Source of the DNA: Bacteroidota bacterium
Lineage (GTDB): Bacteria > Bacteroidota > Bacteroidia > JAFLBG01
Direction: 5' to 3'
Length of the DNA: 64,000 nucleotides
NCBI GenBank assembly: GCA_017303975.1
Contig: JAFLBG010000004.1
Location: forward strand, 62,001 to 126,000
The notes beneath the pieces are model-generated. The model had not been told where the DNA came from, searched no databases, and saw only the letters and a program-made list of their open reading frames with translations. The translations under genes and the position numbers were made by a program. The number at the start of each line of letters is the position of its first letter. The stretch's first letter is position 1. This document shows, in pieces, positions 53,462 to 60,795 of the stretch.

Positions 53462-53974
53462 ATGGCACTAATTAAGGAGGTAAAAGGCATTTCGCCCAAA
53501 ATGGGCTCTAATTGTTATTTAGCAGAAACAGCAACATTAATAGGAGACATTGAAATGGGAGATGATTGCAGTGTGTGGTTTAATGCGGTAGTTAGGGGTG
53601 ATGTGAATGCCATTAGAATGGGTAACAAAGTAAACATTCAAGACGGGGCAATTATTCATTGTACTTATCAAAAGGCTGCAACAACAATAGGCAATAATGT
53701 TTCCGTTGGGCACAATGCCATCGTTCATGGATGCACCATACACGATAATGTATTAATTGGAATGGGTTCTATTGTAATGGACAATGCAGTTGTCGGCAGC
53801 AACTCAATTATTGCAGCGGGCTCTGTTGTGCTTGAAAATACAGTAGTTGAGCCTGGGGCGGTTTATGCGGGAGTGCCTGCAAAAAAAGTAAAAGAAATAA
53901 ATCAAGAATTAATTAACGGGGAGATAAACAGGATAGCCAACAACTATGTAATGTACTCCGGTTGGTTTAAATAA
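53462..53974 (+). CDS. Gamma carbonic anhydrase-like (left-handed beta-helix) protein
   Basis: 170 residues of hexapeptide repeats (LIGDIEMGDDCSVWFNAVVRGDVN in parts). Three His residues at the expected places (IIHCTY, GHNAIVHGC) match the zinc site of gamma carbonic anhydrases, as in YrdA/PaaY proteins. The zinc site argues for hydration of CO2 or a thioesterase-like role; many members of the family have no measured activity. It lies 5 bases after the HMA gene. Confidence 0.85.
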   Translation: MALIKEVKGISPKMGSNCYLAETATLIGDIEMGDDCSVWFNAVVRGDVNAIRMGNKVNIQDGAIIHCTYQKAATTIGNNVSVGHNAIVHGCTIHDNVLIGMGSIVMDNAVVGSNSIIAAGSVVLENTVVEPGAVYAGVPAKKVKEINQELINGEINRIANNYVMYSGWFK

Positions 53975-53983
53975 AAGGAAAAC

Positions 53984-55219
53984 GTGGAACAACCAAAGCC
54001 TCTCGTGGATGCTCTTACCGGGTATCAAAAATTTATTGTAGTAGTTTTAGCATTGTTACAATTTACTGTAGTGCTCGATTTTATGATACTTGCTCCGCTA
54101 GGAGATATTTTAATAAAAGCACTGCAAATGACGCCAGCAAACTTTGGTTGGGTGGTTTCTGCTTATGCCTTTAGTGCGGGGTTGTCCGGCATACTGGCTG
54201 CAGGGTTTGCCGATAAATACGATAGAAAGAAAATATTGTTGTTTTTTTATACGGGTTTTGTGTTGGGTACGTTATTTTGTGGGCTGGCCAATACCTATTG
54301 GCAACTATTAACAGCGCGTATTGTTACAGGAGTTTTTGGGGGTGTAATTTCTGCAGTTGGTATGGCTATCATTACAGATTTGTTTACCATCAATCAACGT
54401 GGACGTGTGATGGGTTTTGTGCAAATGGCTTTTGCTGCTAGCCAAGTTCTTGGAATTCCAATTGGGTTGTATCTAGCTGCTAAATGGGATTGGCACGCAA
54501 CCTTTTTTATGATTGTTATTTTGGCTACAGTAATTGGGATTGTAGTTGCTATTAAAGTAAAACCAATAAACGAACATTTAAAACTACAATCTACCAAAAG
54601 CCCTTTCTTGCATTTGTGGCATACTGTTAGCAACTCGTCCTACCAAGTTGGGTTTTTGGCAACAGCCATGTTGTCTATAGGCGGTTTTATGTTGATGCCT
54701 TTTTCCAGTGCTTTTTTGGTAAACAACATCGGAATTACACACCATGATTTGCCCTTAGTTTTTATGTTTACAGGTATATCTTCTATTATCATCATGCCAA
54801 TTATTGGAAGAATTAGCGATAAGATAGATAAGTTTAAATTGTTTGCTATTGGCTCTGTTTGGGCAACTATTATGGTGGTGGTTTATACCAATATATCTGT
54901 GATGCCTTTGTGGCAGGTGGTTGTAGTTAATATGCTTTTGTTTATGGGAATTATGAGCAGAATGATTCCTGCAACAGCATTAGCAACTCAAATTCCGGAA
55001 ATGAAAGATAGGGGCGCTTTTATGAGCATTAACTCTTCGCTACAACAAATGGCGGGAGGAATAGCAGCTATTTTTGCGGGACTTATTGTAAAACAAGAAA
55101 CAGAAACAGCGCCATTGCAGCACTATGATACGCTTGGATACATTGTGGCTGCCGTAATTTTAATTTGCATTTATTTTGTATATCGAGTAAGTGTGCTTGT
55201 AAAAAGCAAAAACAACTAA
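53984..55219 (+). CDS. Major facilitator superfamily transporter
   Basis: 411 residues with twelve predicted helices. The MFS loop 2-3 signature is ADKYDRKKILLFF and a similar motif SDKIDKFKLF lies between helices 8 and 9. A GTG start at 53984 is preceded by AAAGGAA (53974-53980), one of the few Shine-Dalgarno-like sites in this window. Sequence style fits the DHA1 drug-proton antiporter group, but the substrate is unknown. It follows the carbonic anhydrase-like gene by nine bases. Confidence 0.88.
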   Translation: MEQPKPLVDALTGYQKFIVVVLALLQFTVVLDFMILAPLGDILIKALQMTPANFGWVVSAYAFSAGLSGILAAGFADKYDRKKILLFFYTGFVLGTLFCGLANTYWQLLTARIVTGVFGGVISAVGMAIITDLFTINQRGRVMGFVQMAFAASQVLGIPIGLYLAAKWDWHATFFMIVILATVIGIVVAIKVKPINEHLKLQSTKSPFLHLWHTVSNSSYQVGFLATAMLSIGGFMLMPFSSAFLVNNIGITHHDLPLVFMFTGISSIIIMPIIGRISDKIDKFKLFAIGSVWATIMVVVYTNISVMPLWQVVVVNMLLFMGIMSRMIPATALATQIPEMKDRGAFMSINSSLQQMAGGIAAIFAGLIVKQETETAPLQHYDTLGYIVAAVILICIYFVYRVSVLVKSKNN

Positions 55220-55235
55220 GACAATATTAAAAAAT

Positions 55236-56090
55236 TTATTTTCGCAAAGCCAAGTGTTCGCACAATTGAGCGCACTCCTGTAAAATAGCCTTTATTCGGA
55301 ATGGCTTAATTCCAAGGTTATCTAGTAGATTGTGATTGTCATTAAGGTCCTTACATAAAACAATTGTTTTGTCTAACAATTGTTTTTTTTCCGGTTTTGT
55401 TAGCGATGTAAGGCATGTGATAGGGTATAGACCGTAGGTATCAATAAGGTCTTTCAATCCGTTTTTTATTGGATAATCCCAACCCAATAAATGTAATCCA
55501 GCGCAAGTGCCATATTTCATAGCATCTTCGGAGAAGCGCGTATTTGTTGCAACCCAGCCGGCATACAACTTGTTTGCTAGTTCGGGCTGTTTTTTCCATT
55601 GCCCAATAACATCTAAAAATCTTGACTGAATGTATAGCGGTATTTTTACATCGCAGAAAACTCCTGACTGATTATGGTATTTACATTCTACCATAATATA
55701 GTTGTTTCCCTTTTCTGCAATTACATCAATTTCATGACTAACACACAAACCTTGAGTGGTAACACCTACCGTTGTTTTATAGCCCTGGTAATTTAAAATT
55801 TCGGCAACAAATTTTTCGAATGGATAACCCGATGGCCCAAGACTCATGATAGCTTTCTTTAAATGATATCTTGCGGCTAGATGCCTGGATGTATCTCGCA
55901 ACAAACCAAATGCAATTTGATAAATTTTTTTTGTAGAAATACCTTGATACAATTTAGCATACACCTCACTTAAAATATAATCTATCTGTTCTGTGGTAGC
56001 TCCAGACTGCTTTAAAGAATGGTGTAGTTTTTCTTCTGAAAAATTAGCCTTATCTCCGGAAGCTTTTGTAACAATAAAATTTGTGGTCAT
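55236..56090 (-). CDS. ATP-cone domain fused to a PD-(D/E)XK (Mrr-like) restriction endonuclease domain
   Basis: 284 residues. Residues 1-88 match the ATP-cone nucleotide-sensing domain (FIVTKASGDKANFSEEKLHHSL, in parts, then ISTKKIYQIAFGLLR, as in NrdR and ribonucleotide reductases). Residues about 90-205 match the Mrr/restriction endonuclease type IV fold: the helix FEKFVAEILNYQGY, the metal residue D122 (HEIDVIAEKG) and E135-x-K137 (MVECKYHN). The last ~75 residues look like a helical partner domain. It probably cuts DNA in response to nucleotide state. No methyltransferase or recognition subunit is adjacent. It is convergent with the MFS gene (16 bases) and divergent from the B12-binding gene. 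Confidence 0.82.
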   Translation of the reverse strand: MTTNFIVTKASGDKANFSEEKLHHSLKQSGATTEQIDYILSEVYAKLYQGISTKKIYQIAFGLLRDTSRHLAARYHLKKAIMSLGPSGYPFEKFVAEILNYQGYKTTVGVTTQGLCVSHEIDVIAEKGNNYIMVECKYHNQSGVFCDVKIPLYIQSRFLDVIGQWKKQPELANKLYAGWVATNTRFSEDAMKYGTCAGLHLLGWDYPIKNGLKDLIDTYGLYPITCLTSLTKPEKKQLLDKTIVLCKDLNDNHNLLDNLGIKPFRIKAILQECAQLCEHLALRK

Positions 56091-56224
56091 GTAATGTTTT
56101 TGAACGAGCTAAATATAAGTATCCTAAAAATACGGATTAAAAGGTACACTTTATTTGATTTATCGAACGTTTGGTTGTTAAATACAAATAAGATTATTTG
56201 TAAATTGTAGTAAAATAATTGGAC

Positions 56225-56632
56225 ATGAACAGACCCATACGAGTATTAATTGCAAAAGTAGGATTAGATGGTCATGATAGAGGTGCAAAGGTAATTGCTT
56301 CTTTTTTGCGTGATGCAGGGATGGAGGTTATTTACACCGGATTGCGACAAACGCCCGAGATGGTTGTAAATAGCGCATTGCAGGAAGATGTAGATGTAAT
56401 AGGTGTAAGCATTTTGTCGGGAGCACACATGACTGTTTTCCCAAAAATAATTTCATTAATGAAAGAGAAAGGTTTGACCGATGTGCTGCTTACCGGTGGT
56501 GGAATAATTCCGGAAGATGACATGAATGTATTGAAAAAACAAGGTGTTGGAGAGTTGTTCGCGCCTGGTACCGAAACAAAAATAATTATAGAGTACATTT
56601 CTACTTGGGTAAAAACCAATCGTAAAATATAA
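56225..56632 (+). CDS. Free-standing B12-binding domain protein (methylmalonyl-CoA mutase C-terminal type)
   Basis: 135 residues from ATG 56225 ([20 protein letters not shown]); a TTG at 56219 is also in frame. The DxHxxG motif is DGHDRG, which donates the lower His ligand to cobalt; SILSGAHMT and [11 protein letters not shown] complete the Rossmann-like cobalamin pocket. Proteins of this size are the small subunits of acyl-CoA mutases such as isobutyryl-CoA mutase. The catalytic partner is not in the window. The crotonase gene follows 46 bases downstream. Confidence 0.9.
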   Translation: MNRPIRVLIAKVGLDGHDRGAKVIASFLRDAGMEVIYTGLRQTPEMVVNSALQEDVDVIGVSILSGAHMTVFPKIISLMKEKGLTDVLLTGGGIIPEDDMNVLKKQGVGELFAPGTETKIIIEYISTWVKTNRKI

Positions 56633-56678
56633 TATAGCTGCTACAAGACTCCTTTTTATAAACATCAAAAGAATAGAC

Positions 56679-57458
56679 ATGAACTACGAAAATATTTTAA
56701 TGAATAACGAAAATGGAATAACTACAATTACCATTAATCGTCCCGAAAAATTAAATGCACTCAACAAAAAAACGATACAAGAAATTGGTCATGCTATTGC
56801 AGACTCTATAGCAAATACAGCTGTTTCGGGGATTATTATTACGGGCGCAGGACCAAAGTCTTTTGTGGCCGGGGCTGATATTTCTGAATTTTTAGGACTT
56901 ACTGTTGAGCAGGGAAAATACCTGGCACAAGCTGGACACGATGTGTTTGATAGTATTGAAAATTCAACTAAGCCTGTAATAGCTGCTATAAATGGCTTTG
57001 CGCTGGGTGGAGGGTGCGAGTTGGCAATGGCTTGCCATATGCGTATTGCCAGCAACAATGCAAAGTTTGGGCAGCCCGAAGTAAACCTTGGGCTAATTGC
57101 AGGATACGGAGGCACACAACGATTAACACAATATATAGGCAAAGCAAAATCAATGGAATTGCATTTAACGGCCGATATGATAACAGCCGATGAGGCTTTA
57201 CGCTTAGGATTGGTAAATTATGTTACTACCCCGGAAGAGCTTATTAATAAGGCAAAAGAGATGCTTGAAAAAATAAAAACAAAATCTCCGGTAGCTGTTT
57301 CTAGTGCAATTGCAGCTATTAATTACTATTACCAATCTCACAAAGTAGGGTACAAGAAAGAAGTAGAAGAGTTTGGGAAATGTTTTGGCACCGAAGATTT
57401 TAAAGAAGGAACGCAAGCGTTTTTAGAAAAACGAAAAGCTAATTTTAAGGGGAAGTAG
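56679..57458 (+). CDS. Enoyl-CoA hydratase/isomerase family protein (crotonase)
   Basis: 259 residues. The oxyanion-hole segments are KSFVAGADISEF and FALGGGCELAM. Both catalytic Glu positions of enoyl-CoA hydratase are filled (CELAMAC and GQPEVNLG), followed by GGTQRL, so hydratase activity is likely. Substrate chain length cannot be read. It lies between the B12-binding and asparaginase genes. Confidence 0.9.
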   Translation: MNYENILMNNENGITTITINRPEKLNALNKKTIQEIGHAIADSIANTAVSGIIITGAGPKSFVAGADISEFLGLTVEQGKYLAQAGHDVFDSIENSTKPVIAAINGFALGGGCELAMACHMRIASNNAKFGQPEVNLGLIAGYGGTQRLTQYIGKAKSMELHLTADMITADEALRLGLVNYVTTPEELINKAKEMLEKIKTKSPVAVSSAIAAINYYYQSHKVGYKKEVEEFGKCFGTEDFKEGTQAFLEKRKANFKGK

Positions 57459-57473
57459 ACGTGTTTTAATAGA

Positions 57474-58538
57474 ATGAAAAAACTAGCACAATCTATAAAG
57501 GATAAACGAAAGCCATCTGTACTTCTTGTATATACAGGCGGAACGATTGGCATGATAGAAGACCCCAAAACAGGGCAATTAAAGCCATTTGATTTTCGAA
57601 ATTTAACGACACAAATTCCGGAGCTTAGTAAATTCAATATTACACTAACACCTGTATCGTTCGAAAAACCTATCGATTCCTCTAACATGCATCCCGATGT
57701 TTGGGTGATGTTGTGCAAGTTAATAGAAAAGAATTACGAAAAGTACGATGGTTTTGTAATCTTACATGGCTCTGATACCATGGCTTATACAGCATCTGCA
57801 TTAAGCTTTATGTTAGAGAATATTGCTAAACCGGTTATTCTTACCGGCTCACAACTACCCATTGGGATTATTAGAACAGATGGAAAAGAAAATTTAATTA
57901 CAGCCATAGAAATTGCGTCTTCTCAAAAGGATGGATTACCAATTGTTTCGGAGGTTTGTATTTATTTTGAATACCAATTGTACCGAGGCAATAGAACCAA
58001 TAAGTTTAATGCAGAGCATTTTCAGGCATTTCAGTCGCCCAATTATCCTATATTGGCTGAGGCGGGAGTGCATATAAAATATAGTACAGCCTATTTGCAA
58101 AAACCATCTAATAAGCCATTGCGCATTCATTACAAATTGGATGCTAACATTGCTATTCTAAAATTATTTCCCGGAATAACACAATCAGTAGTAAATGCCA
58201 TACTATCCTCTAAAGGACTAAAAGCGGTTGTGTTAGAAACCTTTGGAGCCGGTAATGCACCAACAGATGCATGGTTTGTAAAAGAGCTCAAAGAGGCAAT
58301 AGACAAAGGCATTATTATTTACAATGTTACACAATGCAGTGCCGGAAGCGTGGAGTTGGGACGATACGAAACAAGTGCACAATTGAAAGAGATAGGCGTT
58401 TTAAGTGCCTTTGATAGCACTACCGAAGCTGCTGTTACTAAACTTATGCATTTATTAGCCAATTATAATTCTAAGTCCGAGATAAAAAAATTACTCGAAA
58501 AAAGTATAAGAGGGGAACTTACGGAAAAATGGAATTAA
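57474..58538 (+). CDS. ansA: Type I L-asparaginase
   Basis: 354 residues without a signal peptide, so cytoplasmic. The two catalytic Thr motifs are YTGGTIGMIED near the N-terminus and HGSDTMAYTASAL; GSQLPIGIIRTDGKEN lies further on. It hydrolyses asparagine to aspartate and ammonia. The start is 15 bases after the crotonase stop, so it may be in the same transcript. It is convergent with murI. Confidence 0.92.
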   Translation: MKKLAQSIKDKRKPSVLLVYTGGTIGMIEDPKTGQLKPFDFRNLTTQIPELSKFNITLTPVSFEKPIDSSNMHPDVWVMLCKLIEKNYEKYDGFVILHGSDTMAYTASALSFMLENIAKPVILTGSQLPIGIIRTDGKENLITAIEIASSQKDGLPIVSEVCIYFEYQLYRGNRTNKFNAEHFQAFQSPNYPILAEAGVHIKYSTAYLQKPSNKPLRIHYKLDANIAILKLFPGITQSVVNAILSSKGLKAVVLETFGAGNAPTDAWFVKELKEAIDKGIIIYNVTQCSAGSVELGRYETSAQLKEIGVLSAFDSTTEAAVTKLMHLLANYNSKSEIKKLLEKSIRGELTEKWN

Positions 58539-58539
58539 C

Positions 58540-59346
58540 CTACTTCCAAATAGCAGCTTCTTTCAAGCTGATTTTATTTTTGAAAAAATAGTTGGTGCTT
58601 TGCTCAAACGATTGTGTATAGTCGGATACAAAGAATTGATGAACAGGTTTTTTGGTAGTAGTAAGCATTTTCTTTTTGCTTAAATAATTGTGTACATGTT
58701 TGGCTACAACACCTGCGGAATCAATTATATCAATGTTGTTTTTGTAGTATGCTTCCACTTCTTTTTTAATAAGCGGATAATGTGTGCACGCTAAAATAAG
58801 CGAGTCGATATTTTTTAATTTAGGGCGAGATAGGTAAGAATTAATAATGGTTTGGCTTATTTTATTGTTAAAAAAACCCTCTTCAATCATAGATGCCAAC
58901 AGCGGTGTAGCCAAAGAAGCTACTTGCAGACTTTTATCTTTTAAATGGATTTTTTGCGCATACACATTTGATTTGATAGTGCCTTTGGTGCCAATTACTC
59001 CAATATGTTTGTGCTTTTTGTTTCTGGTAACCTCTTCCACCACCGGGTCAATCACATTTATTACGGGAATTTTAGATCCCACAAAATCTTTAATAGTTTC
59101 GTAAGCCATTGCTGATGCGGTATTGCAGGCAATAACAATCATCTTGCATTTTTTTTGCAATAAAAACTGACTTATTCGAATGGCGTAATACTTAATAGAA
59201 TCGGGAGACTTATCTCCATATGGAAGATGAGCTGTATCACCAAAATAAATCAACTTTTCGTTTGGCATTAGCTTTACAATGGCATTTGCCACCGTCAGTC
59301 CACCAATACCGGAATCGAAAATACCTATGGGATTGTTGTTTGCCAT
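58540..59346 (-). CDS. murI: Glutamate racemase
   Basis: 268 residues. The two catalytic Cys residues lie in VIACNTASA and LACTHYPL; DSGIGGLTV at the start is the substrate loop. It makes D-glutamate for peptidoglycan precursors. It is downstream of two ompH genes and bamA on the same strand, but a terminator lies in front of it, so it may be transcribed in part from its own promoter. Confidence 0.95.
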   Translation of the reverse strand: MANNNPIGIFDSGIGGLTVANAIVKLMPNEKLIYFGDTAHLPYGDKSPDSIKYYAIRISQFLLQKKCKMIVIACNTASAMAYETIKDFVGSKIPVINVIDPVVEEVTRNKKHKHIGVIGTKGTIKSNVYAQKIHLKDKSLQVASLATPLLASMIEEGFFNNKISQTIINSYLSRPKLKNIDSLILACTHYPLIKKEVEAYYKNNIDIIDSAGVVAKHVHNYLSKKKMLTTTKKPVHQFFVSDYTQSFEQSTNYFFKNKISLKEAAIWK

Positions 59347-59364
59347 GAGTTGGTATAGCTGTAT

Positions 59365-59398
59365 AAAAAAACAAGACCCTTCTGGGTCTTGTTTTTTT
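59365..59398 (-). terminator. Terminator between the second ompH gene and murI
   Basis: Arms 59365-59379 and 59384-59398 (core ACAAGACCC/GGGTCTTGT) with a four-base loop. It has A-runs on one side and T-runs on the other and lies just after the ompH stop at 59407 on the minus strand. Confidence 0.85.
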
Positions 59399-59406
59399 AT
59401 GGAAAT

Positions 59407-59985
59407 TTATTTTTTAGGCTCTTCCTTCGGTTTTGGCATAGTGCCTTGTGTAGCAGGAGTTGCTGCTTTTGCAGCTTTGCTTAATCCTAGTTTGTCCGAT
59501 ACGCTGCTTAACAAATCATCTGCAGGGTCAGAAAAAAGGACATTTCCTAAGCTTGTATCCAATACATATTTGTAGCCTTTGTCTTTGGCAATTTGGTCAA
59601 TTGCTTTTTTTGCTTTGTCGTAAATTGGTTTTGCCAATTCTGTTTTTTTTCTATTTACTTCTTCTTGCGCAGACGCTTGAAATTCCTGTATGCGTTGATT
59701 TAAATCTTGCAATTCTTTTTCTTTTGTTTGTTTTACCAAATCAGAATATTTGTCTTGGTTGGCCATATAATCTTGGTACTTGGTTTGCAATTCGCCTTGC
59801 ATAGTACCAATGCTTGTTTCCAATTCTTTTATAAACGCCATGCTTGCTTTTTCGGCTTCTTTCGATTCTGGCATTAATCCTATTAACGAATCAAGGTTAA
59901 TGTGTCCTATTTTTTGAGCACTTATGTTAAGTGTAGATAGAAATAAGCAAGCAATAAGTGTAATTTTAAATGTAGTGGTTTTCAT
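59407..59985 (-). CDS. OmpH/Skp family periplasmic chaperone, copy 2
   Basis: 192 residues with a signal peptide (cleavage near ISAQK). The OmpH fold is a small core plus a long helical hairpin: QKIGHINLDSLIGLMPE, then charged coiled-coil tentacles (about 50-130), then YKYVLDTSLGNVLFSD. Skp-type proteins shield unfolded outer-membrane proteins in the periplasm. It has a Pro/Lys-rich tail (about 175-192). It is one of two tandem paralogues downstream of bamA. Confidence 0.88.
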   Translation of the reverse strand: MKTTTFKITLIACLFLSTLNISAQKIGHINLDSLIGLMPESKEAEKASMAFIKELETSIGTMQGELQTKYQDYMANQDKYSDLVKQTKEKELQDLNQRIQEFQASAQEEVNRKKTELAKPIYDKAKKAIDQIAKDKGYKYVLDTSLGNVLFSDPADDLLSSVSDKLGLSKAAKAATPATQGTMPKPKEEPKK

Positions 59986-60011
59986 ATGTAGATTTTTAAT
60001 TTTTTATTGTC

Positions 60012-60073
60012 ATATGGTATAGCTATGTTATCTAAATTCTTGTTTGCTTTTAGGAAACATAGCTATACCATAT
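60012..60073. repeat. 18-bp perfect inverted repeat between the ompH paralogues
   Basis: Arms 60012-60029 (ATATGGTATAGCTATGTT) and 60056-60073 are exact reverse complements around a 26-base spacer. The element lies in the 148-base gap between ompH copy 1 and copy 2. It is followed by a T-run only on the plus strand, so it does not look like a terminator for the minus-strand operon. Confidence 0.8.
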
Positions 60074-60133
60074 CAATTTTTTTTACAAAAATAAACTTAA
60101 TAATGTGATAGCAAGTAATAATTTAAAAAATGT

Positions 60134-60691
60134 TTACTTGGTTGTTTTAGCTTTGTTTTGAGTACCCGTGGATGCTCCTTGTTTATATCCTAATGCTATC
60201 AATACTTCATCGCTAAAATCTTTTTTAGGATTGGTGTATAACATAGTTAAGTCGCTTGCTTTGTCAAAAACCACATCGAGTGTTTTTTTCTCTGCAATTG
60301 TTTTTACGGCAGTATATACCTTGTCTTGAATTGGTTTTACTAGGTCTTGGCGTTTTTTAAACAATTCGCCATCTACCCCAAATTTTGCTTTTTGAATGTC
60401 TTTTGCTTCTTTTTCTTTCGCAATAATTTCGTTTTCGCGCTTTTTACGCATTTCGTCTGTTAGCAATATTTGCTCAGCTTGGTAGGCTTTATATAACTTA
60501 TCAATTTCGGCATATTTAGCTTCAATTTCCTTTTGCCAGTCGGCAGATACTTTATCTAAATCTTGTTGTGCGCTTTTGTACTCAGGTATTTGAGCTAAAA
60601 TGTATTCTGTATCCACAAATCCCCATTTTTGGGCTATTGAAATACTTGTGGTAAGTACAAGTACAAAAAGTGATAAACTAATTCTTTTCAT
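60134..60691 (-). CDS. OmpH/Skp family periplasmic chaperone, copy 1
   Basis: I choose ATG 60691 (MKRISLSLFVLVLTTSISIA), which starts a signal peptide and gives 185 residues; the frame is open upstream to 60724. The fold begins QKWGFVDTEYILAQIPEYKSAQ, then a long charged coiled coil (about 45-135), then VVFDKASDLTMLYTNPKKDFS. It lies 104 bases downstream of bamA, whose product folds the client proteins of Skp, so a joint function is likely. Confidence 0.88.
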   Translation of the reverse strand: MKRISLSLFVLVLTTSISIAQKWGFVDTEYILAQIPEYKSAQQDLDKVSADWQKEIEAKYAEIDKLYKAYQAEQILLTDEMRKKRENEIIAKEKEAKDIQKAKFGVDGELFKKRQDLVKPIQDKVYTAVKTIAEKKTLDVVFDKASDLTMLYTNPKKDFSDEVLIALGYKQGASTGTQNKAKTTK

Positions 60692-60795
60692 AGTATTCGT
60701 TTTATTGGTAGTTAATCTAGTCAATTACAAATAAAGTGCCAAAAATTTATTATTGTACTAAATTCCTGCATTTTTCATTTTTAATTCTTCATTTC

